DNA of 64,000 bases, taken from Pomphorhynchus laevis (Eukaryota; Acanthocephala; Palaeacanthocephala; Echinorhynchida; Pomphorhynchidae). The position numbers and the translations under genes are program-made. Of the stretch, positions 9,946-19,912 are shown one piece after another. The number at the start of each line of letters is the position of its first letter. Position 1 is the first letter of the stretch. The stretch lies in NCBI GenBank assembly GCA_012934845.2, contig WNNJ02002989.1:124001-188000 (forward strand). Reading direction: 5' to 3'. A model generated the notes under the pieces. It saw nothing but the letters and a program-made list of their open reading frames with translations, searched no databases and had not been told where the DNA came from.

Positions 9946-11748
9946 GGAGAAACTGATTATAGGTCATTTAAAAAGTGTCGGAATCATTTCACATATCTCA
10001 AGAGACTTAAAAAGCGGCAATTTGAACAAGTACTGATAGGAAAGTCAGCCAACAATCCTAACATATTATTTAAATATGCAAATTTTAAAAGTAATGTTCG
10101 ATCTTCTAGCTCTATCATTGGAAACAATGGACGCATTCTAGTAGATCATTTCGATATTGCTAATGCATTTGGTCGTAAATTTCTCGTATCAGCTACTACT
10201 TCTCCTTGTATAGAAATTACTCGTATTAATCCGTCAATTTTTGATATTCTTCACTTGTTCACAGTTCAAGATGTTATGAAAGAGTTTAAACGACTGAAAC
10301 CGTCGGGCTCGATTTGCCCAGATTTACTTCCCTCAATATACCTGAAGAATCTTCATGATGTCATTGCTGCGCCTTTATATAGGATATTTATAGCATCATT
10401 ATATTACGGTATAGTCCCGAATGCATGGAAACGCTCTATCATTAAGCCGCTTCATAAGAAAGGTGATCGATCATGTGTAGATAACTACCGACCGGTTAGT
10501 TTAACCTCTGTATCGTGTCGTGTATTAGAGAGATTACTTTATCGGATAATCAGTAGCTACCTAGAATCATACAGGTTACTTTCTACTAATCAGCACGGAT
10601 TCCGTAAAAACTGTTCTACAGTAACCAACCTTTTATTGGCACAGGAAAGTTGGGGTTCCATAGTGGATGAGGGGTATGCTGTCGATGTCATATTTTTTGA
10701 CTTCTCCAAAGCATTTGATCATGTACCCCATGACAAGTTGATTATGAAGATAAGTGCATTAAAAATCAATCCAATTATCATTCGTTGGATATGCAACTTT
10801 CTTTCTGGTCGCACATACCAGGTCGCCATTAACGGTACCCTTTCCGAGCATTATCCAGTTAATGCCGGTGTCCCGCAAGGGTCTGTATTGGGTCCTTTGC
10901 TGTTTTGTATTTTCATCAACGATCTACCCAGTGTAATAAGTTCGCATTCATTATTATTTGCTGACGATTTAAAAATTTGGAGAGCCATCAAGTCGAATTA
11001 TGATCGTAACATTCTTCAATCAGATATTGACACGGTTCTTAAGTGGGCACGTTCTAATGGTCTGTCTGTTAATGCCTCGAAGTGCACTTGCATGCACATT
11101 CGATCACGTAATATTGTTCCAGTGCCGATATATCATCTCGGGGATCGAGTGATTAAATTGGTTTCGAGCTATAAAGATCTTGGCGTATTGATAACGGATG
11201 ATTTCTCCACTCGCCAAAACACTGAGTACATTTGTTCGAAGGCCATGCGTATGGTTGGTTTCCTTCGCCGATCATTCAGCTATGTGAGTCCACGTTCTTT
11301 TAGAGTTCTTGCAAACGCTTTTGTACTAAGTCATTTGTTATATGCTTCTCAATGTTCATACCCTCGAACCAGAGATGAGATTAATCGACTTGAGAAGGTG
11401 CTACGTAGGGCAACAAAATTAGTACATTCTTTGAGAGAACTTCCTTACGAGGACCGTCTTCGGTCTTTAAATATGCAGTCATTATGTGATATTCGTGACT
11501 CGCGGGATCTGTGTCTTGTATGGGAGGTATTTCACAATGAACACCATGTGTTGCGTGGGCTCTTCAACATTCGATCAACTCGAGCTTTGCGAGGTCACTC
11601 GTTTTATCTTAGTCGCCAACGAATAGTACATTCTAGGACGATTCAATTTGGACAACGAATAATAAATTCATGGAATCGTTTAAGCGATGATATTGTAAAT
11701 GCGGGAACTCGGGAGCTCTTTAAACGACAGATTATTTTAAATTGTTAA
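9946..11748 (+). CDS. LINE B ORF2 fragment: intact reverse transcriptase domain
   Basis: About 600 codons with no stop or frameshift; no genuine start codon, since the copy is truncated (the first in-frame ATG after the break is at 10306). The linker (YLKRLKKRQFEQ, LFKYANFKSN) leads into RT motifs LKPSGSICPDLLPS, KPLHKKGDRS-DNYRPVSLTS, QHGFRKNCST, DFSKAFDHVPH, GVPQGSVLGPLLF, FADDLKIW, NASKC and DLGVLITDD, and ends with RALRGHSFYLSRQR and FKRQI. The catalytic Asp residues of motifs A and C are all present. A reading frame this clean in a truncated, untranslated copy points to recent insertion. Confidence 0.88.
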   Translation, partial: GETDYRSFKKCRNHFTYLKRLKKRQFEQVLIGKSANNPNILFKYANFKSNVRSSSSIIGNNGRILVDHFDIANAFGRKFLVSATTSPCIEITRINPSIFDILHLFTVQDVMKEFKRLKPSGSICPDLLPSIYLKNLHDVIAAPLYRIFIASLYYGIVPNAWKRSIIKPLHKKGDRSCVDNYRPVSLTSVSCRVLERLLYRIISSYLESYRLLSTNQHGFRKNCSTVTNLLLAQESWGSIVDEGYAVDVIFFDFSKAFDHVPHDKLIMKISALKINPIIIRWICNFLSGRTYQVAINGTLSEHYPVNAGVPQGSVLGPLLFCIFINDLPSVISSHSLLFADDLKIWRAIKSNYDRNILQSDIDTVLKWARSNGLSVNASKCTCMHIRSRNIVPVPIYHLGDRVIKLVSSYKDLGVLITDDFSTRQNTEYICSKAMRMVGFLRRSFSYVSPRSFRVLANAFVLSHLLYASQCSYPRTRDEINRLEKVLRRATKLVHSLRELPYEDRLRSLNMQSLCDIRDSRDLCLVWEVFHNEHHVLRGLFNIRSTRALRGHSFYLSRQRIVHSRTIQFGQRIINSWNRLSDDIVNAGTRELFKRQIILNC

Positions 11749-11862
11749 CTGATTTGTTTTTGATTTTCTCTTTTTCTTTTATTTTGACTATCGATTTGTC
11801 AGCAACTGTGAGCTATGCTCGTAACGTTGTCTACATAATAATAATAATAATAATAAAATAGT
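9946..11862 (+). mobile_element. LINE element B, CR1-like, 5'-truncated
   Basis: The copy starts inside the linker between endonuclease and RT (frame open from 9946), runs through the whole RT and ends with a 3' UTR (GCAACTGTGAGCTATGCTCG) and an (ATA)n tail at 11838-11860. The endonuclease and ORF1 are absent, the usual result of incomplete reverse transcription. The same 3' UTR motif appears at 23354-23410 on the minus strand, so that fragment belongs to this family. Confidence 0.88.
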
Positions 11863-11969
11863 AACTTTAATATTTCCACGTGTTATAAAACCATTTTCGT
11901 TTGACTGCAAACTCAGATATTTTGAAAATACCAATAAACCAGACTGTTTATTGATAAACAACACTGCGT

Positions 11970-12205
11970 TTTCGTAATTCCATCTTACTCTACGTTCTCA
12001 ACTACGGTCTCCGATCCTTCCTCGTCGTCGCCCCACTCGTCTGAAATCATCTCCCACTCGACGTCCGCCGCGCTTCTTCCTTTATTGCATTCAAATGCCA
12101 CCTCTGTATCTACCTCCTCGAAACATGATTAAGATTTTTTGTTATTGTGGTCATGTAAGCGTGCGCCGGCACGCATTTGCCACGTAAAAATAAATATATA
12201 TTTAT
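11970..12205 (+). pseudogene. Family C LINE, divergent 3'-end fragment
   Basis: It encodes remains of the ORF2 end (NYGLRSFLVVAPLVWN and LPLDVRRASSFIAFK in one frame), then the family's 3' UTR with hairpin GCGTGC-GCCG-GCACGC and ATTTGCCACGTAAAAATAAAT. Compared with other copies it has more substitutions, so it is older. It is on the plus strand and about 480 bases upstream of the 3' end of copy C1, which is inverted. Confidence 0.85.
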
Positions 12206-12683
12206 AAAATTAATCTTTTAGATCCATTTACGAATGCAAATTGAAAAGTATCAACTATTTGCAAAAATGAGTTTAACTAATTTAAAAAACCTGATTTCCG
12301 TTATATAGTTCGAATAAAACATCGGATCTATCATATAAATGCGGATATAATAATTTCTTTATGTAAGTGCGTGCTAAGATATATGACATCCTGGTTTTCA
12401 GCTTAGCGAATAGAATGTATATTGCATATAATATCGAAACTTACTAATAAAGTACCGTTCTAATCAGAAATAAGTGGTTGCATCGTAAGGAAACCTAAAA
12501 AAATTAATTAGCTGGAAATTGTGTTTTAAGTATCATTATGAAAAAGTAAAATGGCACAAAGCTAAACGAGAAGTCTTGAACAAATTTCGACAATATTTTT
12601 ATGGTTATAATAAATAAATAGTCTTATTGAGGATGTTAATTATGTGTAACTGAAATTTTGTCTAAAGCTAATATACAGAGACA
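12206..12683. other. AT-rich non-coding DNA
   Basis: No feature seen. It separates two oppositely oriented family C 3' ends. Confidence 0.5.
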
Positions 12684-12716
12684 TTTAAAAAAAAGATTTA
12701 TTTTAACGTGGCAAAT

Positions 12717-12732
12717 GCGTGCCAGCGCACGC
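12717..12732 (-). promoter_or_regulatory. Conserved 3' UTR stem-loop of family C
   Basis: GCGTGC-GCTG-GCACGC, 6-bp stem and 4-base loop, about 35 bases before the 3' end of the element, followed by ATTTGCCACGTT. It is present in every family C 3' end in the window. In the related insertion at 19341-19357 the stem is GCGTAC/GTACGC, a compensatory change. Such a stem is the usual type of signal by which a LINE RT recognises its RNA. Confidence 0.6.
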
Positions 12733-12764
12733 TTACATGACCACAACAAAAACAAAACTGTGAA

Positions 12765-15664
12765 TCAGGCGTCGAGAAGGTGTGAACGGAGGAGGTGTTT
12801 GAATGTGATAAAAGAGGGAGCGCGGCGGACGTCGAGAGGGAGTTGATTCCAGGCGAGTGAGGCGGCGACGAGGAAGGATCGGAGACCGTAGTTGTTGGAG
12901 TAATTAGGAACGTGGAGTAAGAGGGTATGACAGGAACGAAGCGATAGCGAGGTGGGGCGAGTATCGTCTAAGAAAGGAAGGTTGATGAACGATGGGGAGC
13001 CGACAGCGATGAGACGAAAAGTAATGAGAAGAAGGCGGAGTTTGATGCGGATGTGGATGGTGGGCCAGGAGAGTTGGGCAAAATATGTGGATGTGTGGTC
13101 GAAGCGACGGAGACGAAAGAGCACTCGAACGGCGGTGTTGATTATTCGTTGTAGGGGTAGGATGATGGATTTTGGAGAATTGGCGAAAAGGCTAAGGCAG
13201 TAATCGATTTTAGGGAAAAGAAGCGATGAAAGAAGAGACATACAAGAACGGAAGTCGATAAGGGGGCGGATACGGCGGATGTCACGAAGAATTAAGTTAG
13301 ACGAGCGGACCTTGTCACGGACGAAAGGGTTTAAGGGAAAGGTGATCATCGAAATGGAAGCCTAAGAAAGTGAGATTGTGGACTACAGGGATGATCGATG
13401 AGGCAAAAGATACAATGGGAGGAGATATGCTTGGTTTACGGGGAAGGATCCACATTATTTTGGACTTTTCGGCGTTTAGAACGAGATGGAGATTGGAGAG
13501 ACGCTTGTAGATAGAAGAGAGACAGTTGGAGGCAGAAATGGCGATATCGTGTATGCGATGTGCGGGTGCATGAGCATAGATTAGAATGTCATCGGCGTAT
13601 TGCATGACGTTAAAGGAGTAAGGTTTGATAAATGGAGAGAGATCGCCAAGCAAAAGAGAGAAAAGCAGGGGACCTAGGACTGAACCTTGTGGAACCCCGC
13701 AAAAAATAGGGATGGGAGGGGAGGATGATGAATTAGAACAGACGCGAAAGGAACGGTCGGATAGATATGAGGCGAACCAAGCTACGGAGGAGGAAGAAAA
13801 GCCGTAATCATAACGAAGGCGAGAAAGGAGGACGGAGTGGTCGACAATGTCGAATGCGGAGGAGAGGTCGAGGGAGATGAGAACACTATATAGAGCCTTG
13901 TCTCGAGAAATGAGTAAGTCGTTGTACACTTTTATGCATGCGATTTCTGTCGAGTGATTAGAGCGGAAAGCGGATTGGAAAGGAAGGGTACAGATTGGAT
14001 GAGGAGAGATAAGCGTTGATTTGTATTAAGATGAGGCGTTCTAAGAGCTTAGAAAGAGTAGGGAGTAGTGAAATGGGGCGATAGCTAGAAGGAAGGGAGG
14101 GGTCGAGCGATTGTTTCTTAAGGAGGGGACGAACGATTGCGGATTTCCAGTGTGAAGGGAAGATACGACTGCGGATGGACGAGTTAAACAAGGTTGTGAG
14201 AAATGGGGATATCGATGAGCATATAGATTTTAATATGTGGGTAGGCAGGGGATCGGCAGGTGAGGTTTTGTTGGGCAAGGACATGAGGACAGATGATACT
14301 TCTGTAGGTGATACAGGGAGAAGATGAAAGAGTTCGGGAAGGATGAGAGTAGACTGGGCAGAGTGGGATAGGATGGAGACCGGGGTGTGAGAGAGCAGCG
14401 TGGATACTTTAGTCTGGAGAAATGACGAATAATCATTAGCATTGATGTTGCAAGGCGTAGAGGAACGAGCCAGGATTGAGTTAAAAGTATGCCAGAGAGT
14501 CTTAGAGTTGAATGAAGTGATGATTTTATGCTGCCAGAAGGAGTTGCATTTGGTACGTAGTAGGTTGAGATGAGACTGGCGAAGAGCAAGATAGGAATCA
14601 CGGAAAGACGGAGTGATCGAGCGGAAATCGCGTCTGAGAGAGCGGTGATAGACTCGAAAAGCATGGCGGAGTCGACGCTTTGAGAGTAGGCATTGGATGT
14701 CAAACCATGGGGCACGGTGCAAGCGACGGTGTGGGTGAGACTTGAAGGGCAAGAGAATATCGAGAGTGGATGTGAGTTCAGAGTCGAAAAGAAAGGCGAG
14801 ATCGTGAGGAGATGAATATGTTATTGTGGGTAATGATAGAGACGATTTGAGTAAGGCAGAGCGGAGAAGGGAGAGGTCAAGATTTCTCCAAGGGCGACGT
14901 AGGATTGTAGGTGTGTGAGGAGGGGTGTGGTTGCAAGTGAGATCAAGGGTGATAAGAAAGTGATTGGATAGACCAGGATCAGAGATGGACAGTGAGGTGT
15001 AGGCAGCAAAATGATCGGGGACAGCGATGATGTCGAGTGCCCCGCCAAGTATATGTGTGGGGGCAGTGGAGATTAGTTTGTAATTGTAGTTGGATAGAAT
15101 GTTGATGAAGCGGATGGAATCTGTGGAAGAGGGGCGGTCTAGGCGGATATTGAAGTCGCCTAGAACGAGTGAAGGGATTGAGGACAAAGAACAATGAGAA
15201 AGGAGGTCAGCGAGTTCGGTAAAAAATAAGGCTGTAGGAGCTGATGAACCAGGACGGTATACAATGGCGAGATCTAGAGTGATCGGGTTAGAATAACGAC
15301 AAGTGAGCAATTCAAAAGAGCAAGGACTGAAAGGGGGATTGATTTTGCGAAGAGACGCGGGGTGACGCGCGAATGCGACGATGCCGCCATGATTAGAGGA
15401 TTTAGAAGGGCATGAGCTGAGGGGGCGGGCGGATTTGACTAGGGAGCAACCGGCAGAGAGCAGACGGCGAATGGAAAGGTCGTCGGAATCTGAGTGCCAG
15501 GATTCGGTGAGGCAGAAGAGATCGATGGATTGCTTGGTGAATAGGTTGAGGATAAGATCGGATTTATTGAGAATAGATCTAGTGTTGAGGAGACCGAGGC
15601 GGAAACCGTGTGCTGTGGCGAAAGAGACTAGTGGAGAAGACACATAGGAGAGATGGAGCGCCAT
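12765..15664 (-). CDS. Family C ORF2 (endonuclease-RT), copy C1, two frameshifts
   Basis: From ATG at 15664: endonuclease motifs GLLNTRSI, CLTESW, HGGIVAF, LGDFNIR and LSNHFLITLD, then linker, then RT motifs SYRPISLLPTLSK, QSAFRSNHSTE, LDLSSAFDIVDHS, GVPQGSVLGPLLF, YADDILIYA, NAEKSKIMW and LGFHFDD, ending LPLDVRRAPSFITFKHLLRSH. The reading frame breaks near 13970 (one extra T in a CTTCCTTTCC tract) and near 13325 (one extra A in a run before GGG). The first break is shared with copy C2; the second is private to C1. The catalytic residues remain. Family role: target-primed reverse transcription. Confidence 0.88.
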
Positions 15665-17025
15665 CGAATTTTTGGACGGATGTGGACAATTTGAAAATTT
15701 CCGTCTATGTTTCGGATGGCGAGTGAAGTTTCGCCGTTTTCCTCGCGACGACGTTTTTCGATGCGGGCTGAAGAGATTTGAGCGATTTCGGAAGGGGCGC
15801 GATCGGGGAAAATTCGAGTGGTTGAAGATGACATGAGTTTGAATCGTTGAGAGAGGACAGAAGACGCGTGAGAGCGATGCTTGAAAACAATTTTTAGGAG
15901 AGGGGGCTGGGAAGGATTAGATTGAGAAGATTTGTTTAGACGGATGAATGCGACTGGAGAAATGTCCTTGAAAAAGGATGGTTTATCCGCAGGAACAATA
16001 GACGAGAGAATGGATCTGAAGGCGGAAACATCGTGGTCCAGACGTGCTTGTGGAGATAAGGATTTAGAAGGCGTGATATTAGTAACAATGACGCAACGAT
16101 CGCGAGAAGCAAAGCGCTTCCGTAAAGGAGGACGACTGACGTGAGTAGGTGAGATCACGATAGAAGAGCTGGCAGTTGATGATTTGGAGGGATTTGGTTT
16201 GACGACGGGAGACATAGAGGATAATGATAATAAAGCGGGTGGCAAGCGATGTGAGGAAAGGTTATGAGTGGAAGGATAGTGGAGGCTGGTGGAGGTGATT
16301 TTAATTGATGGATGCAAGTTATTGAGAAACGAGACAGGAAGGACGGGACGTGGGGTGTCGGGGAGTGAACATACATTAGTTGTAACAATTTGCGGCTCCG
16401 TCACTGTATCGGTAGATTTATCATAAACTTGACAAAATCCATCTTGCTGCGATACAATTTGCGGCTCCTTCAGATTATCTGATAATGGATTATCTGATGA
16501 TGACGTAGAAACGCGATGAGGGGTAGAAATGTAAGGTGATTTATCTGATACGACAAAAGAAATACTGGGTTGCAAATGGTCAATGACAGTAACATCAGAA
16601 GATTGAGCTGATTGATTGGGCAAAATTGAAGGATGTATAGTAATACCTGTAGAAGAGATGGGAGATTTGGCATTCTTAGAGGCAATCGAATGCGGGAGAA
16701 TTGGGCATCGAGGTTGAGACTTATTACAATACGAAGATGCATGTGTGGACATCGCTGCATTGCCAGATAGTTTCAATATATTTGTCTTGAGACTCTCTAT
16801 TTCACTCTTCATCGTATTTATCATCTTAGCCGAACAGTAGCCACAGTAGAATTCGTTGTCTGCAAGGCAAGATGCCTGGGATTCTGAAGTCCAAATACTT
16901 ACCCACGTGTGACAATCATTGTTTGAGCAAAGGACTTGTTGTTCAGATCCATTGGAAACATCTCTAACATCGGTGTTGGACGCAACATGGTTGGGAACTT
17001 GAGACTTTTGTTTTTTCCGACCCAT
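15628..17025 (-). CDS. Family C ORF1 protein, copy C1
   Basis: 465 residues, open throughout. The N-terminus (MGRKKQKSQ) is basic. A Cys-rich finger follows at about residues 33-72: C-x4-C (CSNNDC), WVSIW, then FYCGYCSAK (C-x2-C). Next comes a short helix rich in Lys/Glu/Leu (MINTMKSEIESLKTNILKL), possibly a coiled coil for multimerisation. The middle is Ser/Pro/Thr-rich. The last 150 residues match the RNA-binding-like module of LINE A ORF1 (CVIVTNITP, RLDHDVSAFRSIL, PLLKIVF, IRWRSIS). The end overlaps the ORF2 start by 37 bases, with the ORF2 ATG inside the codons for RWRS. Confidence 0.85.
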   Translation of the reverse strand: MGRKKQKSQVPNHVASNTDVRDVSNGSEQQVLCSNNDCHTWVSIWTSESQASCLADNEFYCGYCSAKMINTMKSEIESLKTNILKLSGNAAMSTHASSYCNKSQPRCPILPHSIASKNAKSPISSTGITIHPSILPNQSAQSSDVTVIDHLQPSISFVVSDKSPYISTPHRVSTSSSDNPLSDNLKEPQIVSQQDGFCQVYDKSTDTVTEPQIVTTNVCSLPDTPRPVLPVSFLNNLHPSIKITSTSLHYPSTHNLSSHRLPPALLSLSSMSPVVKPNPSKSSTASSSIVISPTHVSRPPLRKRFASRDRCVIVTNITPSKSLSPQARLDHDVSAFRSILSSIVPADKPSFFKDISPVAFIRLNKSSQSNPSQPPLLKIVFKHRSHASSVLSQRFKLMSSSTTRIFPDRAPSEIAQISSARIEKRRREENGETSLAIRNIDGNFQIVHIRPKIRWRSISPMCLLH

Positions 17026-17263
17026 TTGTATATAGTCGTTTGATTCGTGATTTTATTCTCCTCGTTGTATGTATATTAGATTGTATGTTATTTATTGTAG
17101 ATGACGGGAGATTGTATGTTATTTATTGTAGATGACGGCAGATGACGGGAGTCTGTTCCAACTGTTTATTACTCGATCTTGTGTATATTAATCTTGTAAT
17201 TTGTGTATGTTTTTTTATCTCAAATGTAATTTGTGTATGTTTATCAGAAACCAAATTTTTTTA

Positions 17264-17495
17264 AGGTTGTGTCCGCCTTTCGAAAATGTTGCTGTAAGTA
17301 GTTTATTAAGCAGCCAAGAAAGTTCAAACTAGTGTGTGGTTTTTGTACTGCGTCAATCGTATTTTGTAGTTCATTGACATCACCAAAAGACAATGCTCAT
17401 TTTAACTTAAATACACGTAGGTACTCTGAACTCACATCCACTCTCGATATTCTCTTGCCCTTCAAGTCTCACACACACCGTCGCTTGCACCTTAA
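17264..17495 (+). pseudogene. Scraps of LINE sequence between two head-to-head family C copies
   Basis: 17330-17375 reads VCGFCTASIVFCSS, matching the C-x2-C finger of LINE ORF1 proteins (compare LCGFCAAM at 40100). 17415-17492 matches the family C ORF2 linker at 20799-20876 (SELTSTLDILLPFKSH) on the plus strand. The pieces are each under 100 bases and out of natural order, so this junction has been reshuffled more than once. Confidence 0.65.
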
Positions 17496-17566
17496 AAAAT
17501 TTTGGTTTCTAATAAACATACATTTGAGATCTAAAGTAAATACATTACTTACATTACTTACATAAA

Positions 17567-17670
17567 TACAACGACAACCAAACGACAACCTTCGACGACA
17601 ACTAACGACAACCATCGACAACCATCCGCTTGACAATGATCGACAACCATCGACAACCATCGACGACATC
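17567..17670 (+). repeat. Short tandem CGACAACCAT-type repeats in the C2 5' UTR
   Basis: At least eight imperfect units of (A)CGACAACCAT occur between the 5' end and the ORF1 start of copy C2. Copy C1 has a different repeated block in the same position. Tandem units in a LINE 5' UTR often carry promoter activity, but nothing here shows that directly. Confidence 0.7.
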
Positions 17671-17768
17671 CGCTCGTTACTACTAACGCGAACTACTTAC
17701 AATTAACTATTTACAATTATTTAAAAATCGTAAACTATTGCAACCTACCGTTAATGGGAGCCAAGAAG

Positions 17769-18640
17769 AAAAAAAAGATTTATTTTAACGTGGCAAATGC
17801 GTACCAGCGCACGCTTACATGACCACAACAAAAACAAAACTGTGAATCAGGCGTCGAGAAGGTGTGAACGGAGGAGGTGTTTGAATGTGATAAAAGAGGG
17901 AGCGCGGCGGACGTCGAGAGGGAGTTTGATTCCAGGCGAGTGAGGCGGCGACGAGGAAGGATCGGAGACCGTAGTTGTTGGAGTAATTAGGAACGTGGAG
18001 TAAGAGGGTATGACAGGAACGAAGCGATAGCGAGGTGGGGCGAGTATCGTCTAAGAAAGGAAGGTTGATGAACGATGGGGAGCCGACAGCGATGAGACGA
18101 AAAGTAATGAGAAGAAGGCGGAGTTTGATGCGGATGTGGATGGTGGGCCAGGAGAGTTGGGCAAAATATGTGGATGTGTGGTCGAAGCGACGGAGGCGAA
18201 AGAGCACTCGAACGGCGGTGTTGATTATTCGTTGTAGGGGTAGGATGATGGATTTTGGAGAATTGGCGAAAAGGCTAAGGCAGTAATCGATTTTAGGAAA
18301 AAGAAGCGATGAAAGAAGAGACATACAAGAACGGAAGTCGATAAGGGGGCGGATACGGCGGATGTCACGAAGAATTAAGTTAGACGAGCGGACCTTGTCA
18401 CGGACGAAGGGTTTAAGGGAAAGGTGATCATCGAAATGGAAGCCTAAGAAAGTGAGATTGTGGACTACAGGGATGATCGATGAGGCAAAAGATACAATGG
18501 GAGGAGATATGTTTGGTTTACGGGGAAGGATCCACATTATTTTGGACTTTTCGGCGTTTAGAACAAGATGGAGATTGGAGAGACGCTTGTAGATAGAAGA
18601 GAGACAGTTGGAGGCAGAAATGAAGGTAGAAATGAAGACA
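17769..18640 (-). mobile_element. Family C 3' fragment nested in ORF1 of copy C2
   Basis: A 5'-truncated, minus-strand copy covering the ORF2 C-terminal half (KRLSNLHLVLNAEKSKIMW through the C-terminus) and the 3' UTR. It lies directly after the first codons of C2 ORF1, in an AAGAAGAAAA run. At its 5' junction a 20-base string (GACAGTTGGAGGCAGAAATG) appears twice, at 18603 and 18637, with a 14-base filler between. It lacks the extra A that breaks C1 near 13325. Confidence 0.85.
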
Positions 18641-19230
18641 GTTGGAGGCAGAAATGAATCTACCAAAAGCCAAGCGAGCAATCTCTGTTGATACCGATAA
18701 AACCGGCAAGCTCGAGAACATACAAGTGGAATGCTCCGCTAGCGGCTGTCAAATCTGGACATCAGTAACGCATAATTGTGCTTTGGGTCAGGAAACTTGT
18801 GGCGGGCCACCGTTCTACTGCGGATTCTGTGCGGCGAAACAAATCAACTTGATAATAAAACGATTAGAGCAATTGGAAATGGCATCGCAGCATGATCGAA
18901 TTTCTCAAATTTCTGACAAATCTACTGAGACAGTGAAGGAGCCGCAAACTGTATCGCAGCAAGATGGATTTTGTCAAGTTTATGATAAATCTACCAAGAC
19001 AGTGACGGAGCCGCAAATTGTTACAACTAATGTATATTCACTCCTCGACACCCCACGTCCCGTCCTTCCCGTCTCGTCCATCAATACCTTGCATCCATCA
19101 ATCAAAATCACATCCACCAACCTCCACTATCCTTCCACTCATAGCCTTTCCTCACATCGCTTGCCACCCTCTTTATTATCATTATCCTCTATGTCTCCCG
19201 TCGTCAAACCAAATCCCTCCTAATCATCTG

Positions 19231-19396
19231 CCCATTCATATACGCCAATCAACTTCCCTGCAGTGCTTCAAACGACAAATTCGATCCCATTTTAACAATT
19301 TATCTGCTTGACGTTCTCATTTTTGTTTGTGGACTTGTACGCGTACAGCTTGTACGCATTTGCCACATTAAATAAATTTGTATTATATATATAATC
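19231..19396 (+). mobile_element. Short 3' end of a family C relative inserted in C2 ORF1
   Basis: It encodes the last ORF2 residues (LPIHIRQSTSLQCFKRQIRS), then a 3' UTR with stem GCGTAC-AGCTT-GTACGC and ATTTGCCACATTAAATAAAT. The insertion is flanked by a 7-base target-site duplication AATCATC (19224-19230 and 19397-19403). The uninterrupted site is seen in copy C1 (CCAAATCATCAACTG on its coding strand). It is a second subfamily, since its coding and hairpin sequences differ from C1 and C2. Confidence 0.85.
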
Positions 19397-19912
19397 ATCA
19401 ACTGACAGCTCTTATATCGTGATCTCACCTACTCACGTCAGTCGTCCTCCTTTACGGAAGCGCTTTGCTTCTCGCGATCGTTGCGTCATTGTTACTAATA
19501 TCACGCCTTCTAAATCCTTATCTCCACAAGCACGTCTGGACCACGATGTTTCCGCCTTCAGATCCATCCTCTCGTCTATTGTTCCTGCGGATAAACCATC
19601 CTTTTTCAAGGACATTTCTCCAGTCGCATTCATCCGTCTAAACAAATCTTCTCAATCTAATTCTTCCCAGCCCCCTCTCCTAAAAATTGTTTTCAAGCAT
19701 CGCTCTCACGCGTCTTCTGTCCTCTCTCAACGATTCAAACTCATGTCATCTTCAACCACTCGAATTTTCCCCGATCGCGCCCCTTCTGAAATCGCTCAAA
19801 TCTCTTCAGCCCGCATCGAAAAACGCCGTCGCGAGGAAAACGGCGAAACCTCACTCTCCATCTGAAACATAGACGGAAATTTTCAAGTTGTCCACATCCG
19901 TCCAAACATTCG

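Larger units (their letters stand above)
12684..17263 (-). mobile_element. LINE family C, copy C1, near full length
   Basis: On the minus strand: 5' end near 17263 (AAATTTGGTTTCTGATAAAC), 5' UTR with a duplicated block (GTCATCTACAATAAATAACA twice), ORF1 (17025-15628), ORF2 (15664-12765), a 3' UTR with hairpin (12717-12732) and AATAAATC followed by an A-rich run. Its coding strand is pyrimidine-rich with many TCC/CTC/CAC codons, unlike LINEs A, B and D, so this family has its own base bias. Together with copy C2 it forms a giant head-to-head inverted repeat. I found no convincing target-site duplication. Confidence 0.88.
17754..19865 (+). pseudogene. Family C ORF1, copy C2, interrupted by two insertions
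   Basis: ORF1 starts near 17754, resumes at 18654 after the nested fragment (NLPKAKRAISVDTDK), and carries the Cys finger C-x4-C (CSASGC), IWTSV, FYCGFCAAK and a helix INLIIKRLEQLE. It continues to about 19225, is cut by the 166-base insertion, and ends at 19862 with the RNA-binding-like module (CVIVTNITP, RLDHDVSAF). The first hundred residues differ strongly from C1, whereas the part from KEPQ-VSQQDGFCQVYDK on is nearly identical, so the two copies have different 5' modules joined to the same body. Confidence 0.8.

Noticed and set aside
12952-13203. Plus-strand ORF of about 83 codons rich in Arg, repeated at 18035, 33060 and 31146
   Set aside because: It is the antisense shadow of the conserved ORF2 C-terminus in every family C copy. 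It recurs only because the LINE recurs.
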